Below, in pieces: positions 43,331-55,830 of a stretch of 64,000 bases of DNA. The notes beneath the pieces are model-generated. The model saw nothing but the letters and a program-made list of their open reading frames with translations. It was not told the origin of the DNA and did not search any database. The translations under genes and the position numbers were made by a program. Each line of letters starts with the position of its first letter. Position 1 is the first letter of the stretch. The DNA is from Platycnemis pennipes (Eukaryota; Arthropoda; Insecta; Odonata; Platycnemididae). Where the stretch lies: contig OW121853.1 in NCBI GenBank assembly GCA_933228895.1, forward strand, positions 121,354,133 through 121,418,132. The letters are read 5' to 3'.

Positions 43331-44515
43331 GAAATACTAATTTTATAGGATCGCTCTATCAAATTATTCCACCTCCAAAAATTGATAGCTACAAACTTTT
43401 TAAAGTTCAGTTCTAACTGCCATTTGTCGCACCACTCTTGAATTGCATCTAAATCCTTGCTAAGCGATTTCCTGTCTTCTTCTTTTGATATACCCTTATA
43501 CACTACCGCATCGTCTGCAAAAAGTCCAAGCTTACTACTAACTACGGTACCCAAATCGTTTATGTATAAAAGAAATAGAAGCGGACCTACTACGCTTCCC
43601 TGGGTAACTCCCTATGTGACTTTGACTGTGTCCAACATGATACCATCTATGACAACCCTCTGCTCTCGCCCACTTAAGATTTCATGTACCCAATATACAA
43701 CGTCTTTATTCATACCAAAACTCTCTAACTTCAAGATTAATTTATCATGAGGAACTTTATCGAATGCCTTTTTAAAGTATAAAAATAAAGTTCTACAGTG
43801 ATTCGCAGAGTTCCTTATCTTTACCTCCTGTTGTAAAACTACACATTCCAGTCTATCGTAGGGAGATTGAATCTCCGCCTACTATTATTCCTCTATCACT
43901 GTTCCGAGAAAGTAATGTACCCTTCTCTGACTCTAGTTCCATAAAAGAATTGACATCTGCAACCGGTGGCCTGTAATATATACCTACATATATCTTTCTT
44001 GCGTAACTATTTTTTCTTTTAACGGAACACCAAATACTTTCTACATTTCGCTCTGAATTAAATTCTCTTCTACTGACATACGGGTCCTTCACAGCTATAA
44101 ATACTCCTCCTCCATTTCTGCTTACTCTATCCTTTCTGTATACGGTAAAACACTTCGGGAATACTTCATAATCTCATATGTCCTTCGAAAGCCAGCTTTC
44201 TGTGCCTACGATTATATCTGCAACAGTACTTTTTATGAGGTGGTGAAATTTTGCTACTTTATTTCTTAAACTACGACAATTCACTACTATCACTTCTTTC
44301 TCCCAATCTGTTTCGCTCTTGGTGCTTGTTTCCAACAAAAATTTTCCTCGATTATTTTCTAACGGACCCACTATTTGATCTACCTATTACCTTTGATGGT
44401 TTATCATGTTCGTCCTTTTTATGTGTTTTCTCTGACCTTCTAAAACTACTCTTCATGTTCTCTTTGAATTCTCCAGGATTGTTTTCCTGATAAAATTGAG
44501 CAAGGTAGGCGGACA
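43331..44515 (-). pseudogene. LINE family A copy with endonuclease and RT parts, internally deleted
   Basis: Minus strand, 5' to 3': an N-terminal piece (KSSFRRSEKTHKKDEHDKP), a frame change, then the APE-type endonuclease start EVIVVNCRSLRNKVAKFHHL and ADIIVGTESWLSKDI, a stop, then YRKDRVSRNGGGVFIAVKDP, IYVGIYYRPP and IIVGGDS. After a deletion it resumes at LYFKKAFDKVPHDKLILKLE (RT), a stop, GVTQGSVVGPLLFLLYINDL, FADDAVVYKG (catalytic FADD intact) and IQEWCDKWQLELNFKK. This is the only copy here showing that families A/B encode an apurinic-type endonuclease and RT. It lacks the middle of the protein, the C-terminus and the 3' UTR. Confidence 0.87.
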
Positions 44516-45214
44516 TATACAAGTAATATATTCAAAAATTTATCGGAAAAGATGTGTAAAATTTCGTTGAAGATCCATTACATGGATGAGGGAACGTGAA
44601 GGAGTATAAAATAAATTTTTTCACAACCAGGATGTTTTATACATTAACTCCACAGAGGGTTAGTGGTGCAGGAGTAATTTCTTTTGGAAATAAAAAGCTT
44701 TTAGGAGACTCATTCAATTTCTCAGAAGCCGTCGAAAAGTGCGCGAGTGTACAGAAGAGCACCCATAATCACGAAGACATTTCGCGAGTGAATATCTGAA
44801 TGACATCCCTTCGCACACTCGGCACGAATCACGACAGTGGCGTCCACAGAAGCGAGACGAGCGCCCTGCCATTTCCCGGGAGACATCCGCGGAAGAAAGA
44901 AACAGCTCGAAATTTGGAGAATATTCTCTTTCACCGCGCGACGTCACTTCCAAAGGGTCTTTCAAAACGTGAAAAGTTCATCTGCGGACGCGTCTGTAAG
45001 TGCAGCTACCACGAATGGGAACGACGACTCCAGGAGCGATGGGAAGGAGGAGCGAGGCAGATTGAATGGAAGGAGGCTGGCTGGCTCTCTTAAGCAATCT
45101 GGCGACGGAGGCGACGCGCCGCGGAGAGGTGGGGAACCATCGAGAGGATTTGGGGGTCAAGAAGAAAGATCCCCTTCTGTGGAGAAAATCAGGGACGACG
45201 AGACACATCCCTGA
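44516..45214. other. CpG-rich region with an unsupported 125-aa ORF
   Basis: 44810-45190 is GC/CpG-rich. The plus ORF 44837-45214 (MASTEARRAPCHFPGDIRGR...) is Arg/Ser/Gly-rich with a good-looking splice-donor string CTGTAAGTG near 44994. No domain is seen and alternative frames are equally open. It may be a promoter-proximal island. Confidence 0.35.
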
Positions 45215-46137
45215 GATGGCTTTGGAATGAAAGCATGGAAGCATGAAAAGGTTGTGTTACGGTGATTAAAGGTAGTGTTACGAGTTACAGTGATACCTTG
45301 GCTAAGGAATTCAATGTTTTAGTGAATGCGCACGCTAACATAACGCAGCCGCGTTGGGAGCTAGTTTTTTGCATCAATCGTCTTTAGAATAACAGTCACT
45401 GGAGTCCGATTCATTTATGTCCGCCTCGGAATCACTACGCTACACGCGAAAACGCGTTGAAAAAATGTAAATATGATGATATCTCGGTAAACGAAGATTT
45501 CGGCTAACGAATATCACTCCGGAACGAATTATCTTCACCAGCCAAGGTATCACTGCATTTGTACTGTTGTTTTTTCTTTACTCGTTAAGGCATGAATATG
45601 GTTGAGACATTCCATGCCATACACCCTTGTGGTTGCCTGCAACACTTTACTACCGACATGGCCATGAGTTCGATCCTTGAAAGTATGGAAACAAAAATCA
45701 TTAGCCTGCACAAATTTCAGGGGAATGAGTATAATAATCCTAACCGAGGAAGATTGGTAAGAGACGATTCCAACCAACCAAATTACATTAAAACACGTTT
45801 TTCTCCGCAAACACTAATAGATCACAACAGCCGAAATATTTACTGGATACATACGCAAAATACAGATAATCTCAGGCCGTACTTTATCAGAAAAAATTCT
45901 TAACTCAAGCATACCCAATGAAAAATATTGCATTTAGTTCAATCACGTGCTTGGCCTTTCAGTACAAATTACATTCCTTCACAGTTAGGAATAATTTATT
46001 TACATGTGCCGGATGCAAACCTAACAACAATCTTTCCAATCGTGTAGGTGCTCATATATCATTAAGTGTACGTATCTAGTGCCAGTGTGGCATTAATTCA
46101 CCCTGTGCCACATATTAGCTTTCAGAGCACTTTGTAG
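45215..46137. other. No gene recognised; weak old LINE tail at the end
   Basis: 46080-46137 (GTGTGGCATTAATTCACCCT then GTGCCACAT) vaguely resembles the family A 3' end. The rest is unassigned. Confidence 0.4.
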
Positions 46138-46365
46138 GTGTCAATGAAAATTAAATTAAAATATTTTGTGCTGACGATATTTGTAATTAGCTGTTACGAA
46201 TTCGAAGTTAGCCCAAGTGTGAGCAAAGAAATAAAGGATCATAGAAGTTCAGAGTCAATGCAAGCGCATAGGATGCACGAACGCCCATTTGACGTTCAAA
46301 ACCAATCAACTGGCCAATGGATGGACGTAATAGACTCTAATATATGGCCTTCTTGCCAGCCCTAA
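46138..46365 (+). CDS. Small ORF with signal-peptide-like start, doubtful
   Basis: The 75-aa ORF begins MSMKIKLKYFVLTIFVISCY: basic N-terminus, hydrophobic core, then a polar remainder ending DSNIWPSCQP. This is the layout of a short secreted peptide. There is no homology I can name, no splice or promoter evidence, and it starts directly after a LINE-tail-like stretch. A chance ORF remains the more likely explanation. Confidence 0.15.
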   Translation: MSMKIKLKYFVLTIFVISCYEFEVSPSVSKEIKDHRSSESMQAHRMHERPFDVQNQSTGQWMDVIDSNIWPSCQP

Positions 46366-47146
46366 CAAATCAGGAGCACGGGCCTAAGATGTTTACAAAA
46401 TATTATAATAATGGTCATAAACTCCATATGATGCACATTTAGCGCCAACAGAAAAAATGAAACAATACTATGAAATCCACAAATAAAAACCAGCATTACA
46501 AAAATGTCTGGTAATTTTACTTTGCAGGATGATTTGTAGCATAACTTTGATCATTTGATGCTGACAATCACTTCACCCTGACACCTATTTTCCTGAAATC
46601 AAACAGGTTAAAACTAAATACTTTAGTATAGCTAAATATGGCTTTAACGAATCATATTTGGCTATCATCAAACCTATGATGACAATTATTTTAAAGACTT
46701 GAATGGCAAACAACAAAATTTTGATATCAAATATATGAAAAAAATAGTACAGAGAAGAGTTTATTATGGAGGAAAGAGAATCTAAGAATAAGGTCTTAGG
46801 TGGATAGAGGAATGTGAATTAATAAGAAGGAAAGAGATGGATGGACTTAAAGAGAGATCAATGAGGGGGGAGGACAATCGGCATTCCAGAAGAGGTTTTG
46901 AAGGGAAAGGACGAAGTGAGGTGGATGAGAAAGACGAAAAGTAAATGAAGAGACAATATTGCCGAGTGAGAGAAAGGGGGAAGGGAGAGAGTTGGAGTGA
47001 GGGAAAATGGTGAGGAGGCCAATGAGGAGGAAGCCAGTCAACCGAAGGGACACTTTATGCACATCACGTAAAGGGAAAGGCTTTCAACTTGTTGACTAGA
47101 AGAGATGGAAAAGAAAAGGTGTACGACGTAATGTGAACCATATGAC
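46366..47146. other. No gene recognised; GA-rich tract
   Basis: 46800-47030 is purine-rich. The remainder is AT-rich. Confidence 0.45.
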
Positions 47147-47700
47147 GGGGATGGGGTCGTTTACCATATATTTTTACGGCGAATACTGACGAATATGATA
47201 GAGTTTGTAAAATAAAAAGACCCGTATTTTTCCGTTTTTTGATCCGTCAATTATTTCTCGAGTTATAAGCGTCCAAAAACTGATGTTTTTAACCCTTTAA
47301 GAAAAGTGGGTGTGGTGCAACCTCTGACGTATGTCAACTTCGTCCAATCACAACTGAGCCCGCGAAGCTACTTCGCCTTATCGCAAAAGGGGGGACATAG
47401 CTGACTCGGCCAATGGCAGCGATTGCGACAGGATCTGTGAGAGCAGACCTTCTGAGAACCCCCCTTTACTCCCTCCCCTTTCCATAACTGCAGTCAAGGA
47501 CGGGAGGAAAATGACGTCAACGTTATCACAGCAGCTTTTTCGGTGGGCGTCACCTTTTGCTTATTTTAATTTTTGATTTATGAGTGAATGGTTGTGGTTA
47601 GAAGATTAATTTTTTCACTAAATTTCTTTCTTTCGTTTCCATCTAACAATTACGTGTACAAAATAGCGATTTCGGTTCCGAGTAAACGCCCCCATTGAGC
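47147..47700 (-). repeat. Unknown about 520-bp repeat, inverted partner of 32801-33320
   Basis: The reverse complement follows 32801-33320 block by block. Compared with its partner it has extra sequence in the AAAAAGACCCG region. Confidence 0.82.
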
Positions 47701-49440
47701 ACTGAAGAGAGCTGTCGTGGGTAATAATCACACATAGGTGCTGTATGTAATGTGTTTCGTTCCGCGGAGCAATCTGGAGTTAAAGAAGATGAAAGAATGC
47801 CTCGAATCGACGGAAGTCCCATCGTACCAAAATAAAACACTATAGGCGTGATTTCCATGTGGAATTCGAGGCATACCCGCATAAAGTTTCAACTAAGGGT
47901 CTCAGCTGAAACATGAAAAAATACCGTAAATTTATTTCATAAATTGCATACAAAGCTCTGACACAGAGGAAGACTATTCCTTCACACTTCATTACATAAA
48001 GGTGCGAGTCTTAACATAATAATGTTCTCAACTTCCGAGCGAAATACTACATCTTTGTTTTAACGCAATGAGGATTCACTTGGTGAAACTGCTCCTTGAC
48101 GGCTCACAAAACCACAACTGTGCTGTTTCACAAAGTAATTATTTATTTGCGGTCCGTTTAGATTGAAAAGACGATACCCTGTATCGAAAACGTTGGCAGT
48201 AAAATAAATTCCTGTAACAGAAATGATATTGCTTTAAGTTGTTTATTTTATCTTCCACGCGAAAGTGAGGAATTAAAGTAAGGGTAGGGTGAAAAATTGT
48301 GACTTCTTCGGATACCGTTACTGGGGCAATAGAGTACGACAGCAGGGTAAAAAGAGACAGAGGGTTAAGCAGGGGAAGGGAGAGGAGGGGAATAAAAAGA
48401 GTCGCGCGCATAAGGGGAGAAGTGAGAGGGAACCCTTTTCCGCTTTAAGGGTATGCGAGCGAGGAGGATGGCATGATGGGAATGGAGGAGAAGGAGGGGC
48501 GATGGGGGGTGGGGGAGAAGTGGAGCAAAGGGCCGACGAATACTGCCTGAATAAGTAAAGCAGGGAAGGGAAGAGTGGGGGGGGGCAGAGAGGGGCCTAG
48601 AGGGTGAGGAGGAAGGCCTCAAATGGCCCCCGGGCCCACCCACATTGGAAATAAAACGATGCTGGGGGTGAGAGACAGAGGGAGAAGAGCAGCCGCATGA
48701 TACTCTCGTACAAGAGCCACGTTGCCATTTTCATTCCTCGGAATACACCGATAAAACTTGGAAGTCGCCTGTTTACAATTGCCGGTGACGTCTATCCTCC
48801 TCAAAATTAATGGAAATGCGAATATCAATTTTTGACCGGCGGTATCAATCTTGATCACGGATTGCCACGGAGTTGCATAACCTTTGCTTCGAATGTGAGA
48901 TGAAACTCCATCAAAAACCTAGTAAGCAGCTTACAGCATTTTATCCGCTACTGGAAGAAAATCCGCGAGCAGTGAGAAGGAAAAAAATTACCTTGTTTCT
49001 ATAGATGAAATAACAAAACAGCTGAAAATGCATTATCATATACAGTTGCATCGAGTCACTACAGATGATGCATGAGGGAAAGATTTTATATTTTCCGAAA
49101 GGATTATAAAATGGAATGATGATTCTAAGTGGGTATGGGAACAAGTTTTTTTGGCCTGAGTATCGTGTCTCGAATCTTTTTTACAAATTTGAAAAAAGTG
49201 ATTATCACATCGGGATAAATTTATCACGCCTGACTTTTATATCAGGTCAATGCAATATATTTTCGTTTTTTTTTCAAGTGTGGCAATAAGCTGCCGGGAT
49301 GATGCTGGAGAGGTGATCACGTTTCAGTGTTGGTTACAATCCTGGTTCCCCACCCTTTTTATTGTAGGCTCGAAGCCTGGCAGCGATAGAGATTTATATC
49401 GGTACATACAAGTTCCTGCTTGAATTTTGTGAGATTATCA
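47701..49440. other. No gene recognised; G-rich low complexity
   Basis: 48300-48620 is G/A-rich with several G runs and overlapping ORFs on both strands. The rest is AT-rich without repeat matches. Confidence 0.45.
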
Positions 49441-49454
49441 CTTCAAGTTCAGTG

Positions 49455-49945
49455 CTCCTCTCGTCGTATTGTACGTTAAACCGCGGACTCCTTCGATTCC
49501 TTCCGTCAACAGTAGGCTAATGCCGACGCCGGGTAACTCTACACCCTTTCTCAGTTCATTGAAATATTCTAGCCTAGGGTTTCCACCTTGCAGTTGGCCA
49601 ATTTTTAATTACGTGGTGAAAATACAGAGTTTTCTGGTGAATAAGTTCAGAGATGAGTCCTTAGATATTACTTTATTATCCCAGAAACCGAAATAAATGA
49701 GGTAAAATTTACTATAAAGCATTATAATATGGTAAAATTTCAAGTATTGAACTGATATTTTAAATGCCAATTACAGAAAATGAAATTTGACGGATTTTTA
49801 GACTACTAAATCCTTCCCCCGCTAGAAGAGATTCACCAACATACGGTCAATTCCGGGAGGAGAGGCAACTGTTCTTCTACCTTTATCTACTTTCCTACCT
49901 ATCCCTAATGTCACCAATGACCCTGGCTGTCGGTCACCTTACCCG
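49455..49945 (+). mobile_element. SINE relic, apparently interrupted
   Basis: 49455-49555 matches the SINE body (GTACGTTAAACCGCGGACTC, then AGTAGGCTAATGCCGACGCC and GGGT). 49865-49945 matches the end (CCTACCTATCCCTAATGTCA, then GACCCTGGCTGTCGGTCACC). About 300 bp of AT-rich DNA separates them, so another sequence was inserted or the two pieces are independent. Confidence 0.6.
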
Positions 49946-52059
49946 AATGGATGCTAATAAACGATTAGATAGAGTTTAATCATTGAGAGAAGAATGGTTT
50001 GCTATGCAGTCGTCAAATTATGCAAACCTGGTGATAGGAAGCTGGAGAGTGGAAGAATGTTGAGGACCCTTGGGGTTACCAAGATGTTTTATGACGGAAT
50101 AACGGTCACATTTAAGGATTCAACAGGACCCGTCCTAATGCTGACCTCCATAAATCGACTGAGTGAAACATTGCCGACGAGTGTTTTACGCCGAACACGT
50201 GAAATACGACTGGATTCGTCAGAGCCATCCAAATGGTTTATGAAGTCACAGGAGTAAGGGCGGAATTAAGGGTTCAGAAAAGCCTCGGTAGCCCTTCCGG
50301 GTATGAAGTCGGTAATTCAGGCAAAGAGCCATTCCCGTTCATGTTTCCATTCCTTTTACAGGCCATCATATTCCAATGTTACTTAATATCGCGCCGAGAT
50401 TAACGACCCATCCCGACTCCAGGGATTACCTCCCGTGGCCCATATATTTCATGCGTCACCCCCAGGAGAATGCAGGAGCCGCTGTCACAGACGGGGAAAG
50501 GAGAGGAGGTATCTCAAGGGAGACGAAGGAGACTGCTGGCACGGAGTACCTTGCAACTAACAGGGAGGCGGGTCGATTGTTAAGTAAACTTGCAGTCGAT
50601 CGGTAATCCGATGTCATTAGGAATAATTAAGGAGGTTCCACCGTGACCCCGTCATTCAAAATCCCGTAAAAGAGCTATGTTATTTAATGAATGAATACCA
50701 ATCCAGAAAAACACATGTGTGGAAAATAATCTATATGGGTGATAACGCATACACAATAATTGTATGAATATGCTATTATATAGCGCGTTGTAGTTGCACT
50801 CTATTTTTTAAAAGCTCTTTTAACTAATTTCGACTTCGGAACATGACTGACGTGTTGTTGCCACGTTTAATTGATAAAGTGAGAATACATGCTCAATCCC
50901 GCTAATAGGTATTCTAAAATAGGTTAAATATTTCCTTACTTAGTTTTAAACTATTCCCTTGCAAATACAATTCTTCGTTTTGAATTTTATTAATGTTGAT
51001 ATTTTTGAAAAATATTTGGCAACAATGACGCTGCTACCATCTGGAAGCATTGGTATTGAGTATACCATATCAATAACAAATAAAATATTTAAATTACATA
51101 AAAATATAAGAAGGAACTTGGTAACGTATATTCCTTAATCTCCTTAATTAAGTTAGTAAATAGGCTTGTAGCATGTTCCGTTGCAAGTACCGTAGCCAAT
51201 GATAACAACATACTGTAGCGCAACTTTCATGTAACTAAGGCTTGTCTGCTTTTTTTGGAGCAAACATTTGCTAATATCAATTAAACAAGTGTGGTAAGGC
51301 GAGCACTTTTTTACAATGTTAAATTCTACATAAAATTGCTCATCTTATATTAGTTTTTCGTCGAAACAACATTTCTCTTTACATTATTAATCTGCAAATT
51401 TTACTGCAACAGCCATGCTCTGCCGTATAACCACGCATAAAATAGTTGATTTTCAAGGTATTTTTTCTTCAAATAAATGATTGAAAGGCCTCATTATTTT
51501 ATTGCTAATCGATAGAAGGGCCAAAAACTTGCGCCTCCTGAAATTTTCACAAAAATGACATCTACTTCATAATTCGGTGGAGCCTCCTTAAGAACACTAG
51601 ATTATTATGCCTGATTCGATCACGATAACAAGATCAGAGAGACGGCCGAACGAATGATATTAAAAAGTTTCTCTTCCCGCGATTAAAATTAGATCACTAT
51701 TAACATCATAATCAACATACAGATATATATGGAAAGTAGTTAGAAAACATTTGAATTAAGTTCTCAACTACAAACTCTCGATCTAATGGCATCCTTATAT
51801 ATCTAAAAGATTCATAACTTAGCGAATTAAAACTAATGTCTGATTTATCTTCCTAACAAAAGTGAGAAACTAAGGTAAGGGTAGTGAAAAATATTGCTAC
51901 GATAGCACTTTACTGAAATTATGTTCCTTCGCAGCTACTTATCACTGGGAAGTGAGTAGTAGAATCAATGTTTAGGGTGTTCCGACTGAAATCATCCTTT
52001 GTGTCTCTCTCATGTCATTTTAAACCAAAGTAATGACTTACGTAGTTTAAATTCCAGGT
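49946..52059. other. No feature recognised
   Basis: About 2.1 kb of AT-rich DNA with ORFs under 90 aa, none recognisable, and no matches to repeats in the window. Confidence 0.5.
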
Positions 52060-52195
52060 ATATATGTATCTGATACATTTCGTAACATGCGTTTATACCT
52101 ATTATTTTATGTACTTGGTGCACGTTTGGTAATTATTCACCCGATGTCATACACTCTCGATGTGGTTTTAAGGGTATTCTATGATGCGCATGTTG
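52060..52195 (+). mobile_element. LINE family A/B 3' tail, diverged
   Basis: GGTGCACGTTTGGTAATTAT, TCACCCGATGTCATACACTC, then GTGGTTTTAAGGGTATTCTA and ATGATGCGCATGTTGAT follow the shared 3' end with many changes. The next LINE copy starts about 10 bp later. Confidence 0.65.
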
Positions 52196-52203
52196 ATAAC
52201 CTT

Positions 52204-53010
52204 TGTACGAGAAATCAGTTACTTTTCCCTTAATAGACCTCATTTGGAATATGCTTCCAGTGTATGGGATACCTACAAAAACGGTATAAATAACGAACTT
52301 GAACGTGTGCAGCGAATATCGGCAAGATTAGTAAAGGGACGGTAAGATAACTATATTAGCGTAACCAGAGTATTAAATGAATTAAAATGGGAATTATTGT
52401 CAGATCGCAGGTTAAAATTTGGACTTAATCTCCTAAATAAATTCCAAGATAATATTTTCAGTGATTCAAAGCTCGCGAGGTAGCCGCGAAGACTTTAGCG
52501 GAGTTACCCGCTGAGATGCATGATAGCAAGATATTCCACAGAGAAAAAATCGTTCGAGTCCCGGTCAAGGCGAATGATTTTTTCTCTGTGGAATATCTTG
52601 CTATCAGTCGGTGATGTCGTTAAAAAATTTTGCGAACCCTAACTTACTATGGTAGACTGGGCCATAATTACAAAATCAGAGAAATTGAATGCCGAACTGA
52701 CAGATTCAAAATGTCCTTTTTCCCTCCTACAATTAGGGATATGAATACCGGTAAATATGTCCAATACGAGTGATTGAATCCATAGCATAGGTAGTTGCAT
52801 GTTGGTGTAAGGACTTGAAGGTAACCCAACTAACAGCACGTTTTTGCATGCGTAGTTTGCTATTTTTATCTTTTTAAACATTGCAGTTTAGACTAATATA
52901 TTTATACTAATCCTTTTAAATGCATGATATGTAGTGAATGTTTGATGAGAATTCACCCCCTGCCAAACACCTTTGAGGTGGCTTGCAGGGTTTTATGTAG
53001 ATGTAGATGA
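52204..53010 (+). mobile_element. LINE family A, ORF end and 3' UTR, carrying an insertion
   Basis: The sequence matches 57481-58343 from the SYFSL.RPHLEYA region to the GTGGCTTGCAGGGTTTTATG and TAGATGTAGATG end. Stops break the frame. About 145 bp at 52466-52610, including a fold-back element, interrupt it between NIFSD and ILRT. The flanks GTGAT (52461-52465) and GTGAT (52611-52615) look like a short target duplication. Confidence 0.85.
52522..52605. mobile_element. Fold-back element with tRNA box B
   Basis: Left arm GATAGCAAGATATTCCACAG then AGAAAAAATCGTTCG. The right arm is its reverse complement with one mismatch. The centre GAGTCCCGGTCAAGG keeps the TΨC side of a tRNA (GTTCGAGTCCCGGTC). 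It shares ATTCCACAGAGAAAA with 28778-28896. It sits in a 145-bp insertion whose other part (52466-52521, GCTCGCGAGGTAGCCGCGAA...) is not palindromic. Confidence 0.8.
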
Positions 53011-53984
53011 ACCTTTCGAGAGAGGCGACGAGGAACCTACAATGGAGGTGAGGAGAAGGTATGCTTCGAGGTCACGCGTGACCAGAGGTCGTCGTGGTTA
53101 GATGCAGATTCCCCGCTCCTCTCCTTCGCTTCTCCTCCCTCAGGGCAAGTGAAGAGGATGCCACCCCACAGCCTACCCTTATTTACGTTGACCCTAGCAT
53201 CAAAGCTGGAGCTCGAAATAAATTATGAATACCGGTGTTACTCACTTGCTTAGCGAAATTCATCCAGCAGCACTTTACTCAACAAGAGAATGGAGGCTGG
53301 TACTCACCTGCAAAGAAAACCGTAATTAAAATTCAGCAAAGACATTTAAATTGAGAAATTGATTTTCAAAACTTATACACAATATTTACTATATTGACAC
53401 AACTTAAGTATCGCCTAAGGTACTTAATAGAAATAATGCAGCAAACATTTGATTCGTTATTTTGCTTCGCCAAGCTGAAAGTACCACTGGTTCTACCGCA
53501 TTCAAGAGGTCACAGTAGCGGTCCCGTTTTGGAAACGTAAGGATTAGTTAAAATGACGCGTGCACATAATTGGCAGTGACCAAAATTAATCAAAAGGACC
53601 TGAAAGGACAAGTTTGTGCTAATTGCATGATTTACCAGGGCCACTACCATTCACGCGTCCAGCATGTGAGAAGAATCTGAAATCTAGAAATAAAGGATGG
53701 TGATGCAAGGGAAGAAAACAAGTAATCATTGATGCAGAAAACATAACAGTAAATGTACGTACATAAGTAAATATAGATGATAGAGAAAATTTGGGGCGAA
53801 ATTCGTGACTCCTCAACTAAAACCGTGCTCACCGGAGCATTTTCCTCCAACCTCCGTGAATATGCACCCTCCAGCCAATCACTCAATATGTTGAGGACTC
53901 CTATTGCCCCATCCCCCTGCACGGTTTCTACAACATACATTCACTGTTAGCTCTCGATGGGCTACGAGTTCTGGTTTTCATCTC
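53011..53984. other. No feature recognised
   Basis: Two minus-strand ORFs (65 and 98 aa) without motifs. No repeat match. Confidence 0.45.
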
Positions 53985-54640
53985 TAATAATAGTAATAAA
54001 TAATAATAATTTTATTTCTTCCGTACATATTTTTATACAGTTATTATTGCCGTTCAGGGAAGTGAGTTAGCCTATAAGGCAATAAGCCTGTGACTAGGAT
54101 AACTTCAGAATAAGTAACCGGAAATGAGCAACATAGAACCAATTTACTCAGTACATAATGAAAATGAGAAAAAGGATAGTAGTGTTTAAAAAGATAAGAA
54201 AAAAATTTGATACCATAGGAGCCAGAATTTCAGACCAAAATCCAACATACAATTACAACAAATATGACGTACAGCATAAATCACACACACTTTACTCAAA
54301 ACTTATACCCTTTACAATAACATTTCAATGTTATCAATAGTTAATAACCATTTATGAATCAATTTTCGATATTTATTAAAACAAATAGTTTCTTTGATCA
54401 TAGGTATTAGGCAGGATATTATACAATTTTGGTCTCATATACACAAACTCTACCGTATGTCCAAAAAATATTTTGCGACACACCTTGCTAATTCTCGCTA
54501 TTCTGTTTCGCTTCTCTTTAGACCAACCCTGCTCTAATCTGTTATACGTCCAACGGATCTTTAAATTAGAATTACCCTTTACATTGCCACTTTTACAACG
54601 CTCATGGTCTTTGACACAGATTTCACTTTCCTCCATACAC
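53985..54640 (-). mobile_element. CR1-like LINE, C-terminus and 3' UTR
   Basis: The minus-strand ORF at 54376-54636 contains IRWTYNRLEQGWSKEKRNRI, ISKVCRKIFFGHTVEF and MRPKLYNILPNTY. The MRPKLYN.LP motif is the CR1-type C-terminus seen also at 23215-23712 (MGPKVYNFLP). The 3' UTR ends with AATAAAATTATTATT repeats (antisense at 53985-54030). The RT domain is missing. Confidence 0.72.
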
Positions 54641-55250
54641 TTTACTCTCTTGCGTCTGCTTCGTTTGCGGCACGCATAATCGAACTAAGAAATAAAAGCT
54701 ATCATTTCATCAAAAGCGTCCCATCCTCAATGGCCATTACGCCCTAATTCCAAATTTGCCCAATTAGTCCTTCTAAATCCCGCACTATCACTCATGTCTT
54801 TCGCTAAACATTCCTTTCTCCTCTCATCCTCACTGGCATGAGGAAGAGAGGAAAGATTACTCGCCTAAAGGGCTTTAAAAGACGCCTCATTAATTCCCTT
54901 TAAACGCATTAATTTCCTCGATAGCTGATCACACAGGGAAAAGGGAATGCGTGATGAGACCAGGACCTGGGATTTGGCCAGGGCGCAAGACCACCGAGGG
55001 TTGTAACTAAAGAAGATCGTATGGGTTTTTATTTCACATTTCGGCACCCATAGTCGATACTATCCAAGAAATGTGCAACAAACTTTCGAGGAAAACTAAA
55101 CAACCCATCACGCCATTGTGTTCACCTCGTCATAGTGCTACATGTAAAGCCTCTTTAGAACTGTAAAGTCTCTCATAGGCTAACCTGTAAGCGAATTTAC
55201 AGGTGTGGAAAAACACACTCTTCACTCCAGGAAATTCATGTGAATGTTTT
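54641..55250. other. No feature recognised
   Basis: No recognisable ORF or repeat. Confidence 0.45.
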
Positions 55251-55830
55251 CATCTATATAATAACCGGCAAGCCACCATAAACGTGAGTGGCAGCGGATG
55301 AATTCACACCAAACATGCATTGTATATAGTGCTTAAAAAGGATTAGTAGTTAACTATATTCTAGTCTAAACTTAACAATTAAAAAAAATTGAAAAAGGAA
55401 AGCAAGCATGCTGTTTGTTAGGCTAGCTTAAAGTCCTTATATCAACATGCAACTGCCCACCCACTCGTATTTATACTATTGGATATACTCATAGCTATTC
55501 ATATCCCTGATTGCACGAGGAAAGAAGGAAATTTTGAATCTGCCAGTTCGGAAATCAATGTTTCTAATTTTATGATTGTGGCCCAGTCTACCATAGGAAG
55601 TTGGATTCCGCAAATTATTTTTTACGTCACTAGTGAATATATTATTTTGGAAATTAATTTCAGAGATTAAGTATAAACTTCAACCTACGGTATAAGAATG
55701 ATTTCCATTTTAGTTCAACTAATAGACTGGCTACGCTAAAATAGTTATGATACCGTCCCTTTACAAATCTTTCCGATCTTCGCTGCACACGTTCAAGTTC
55801 ATTATTTAAGCCTAATTCGTAGGGAATACT
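55251..55830 (-). mobile_element. LINE family A, decayed 3' part
   Basis: Antisense: tail at 55251 (CATCTATATAATAACCGGCA, AGCCACCATAAACGTG), 3' UTR, then the ORF end, up to GLNNELERVQRRSERFVKGR and the start of the WDPY block at about 55830. Stops and small deletions break the ORF. Confidence 0.83.

Noticed and set aside
44837..45214. 125-aa ORF in a CpG-rich region as a first exon
   Set aside because: A CTGTAAGTG donor-like string is present, but other frames are equally open and no downstream exon is recognisable. Kept only as a CpG-rich region.
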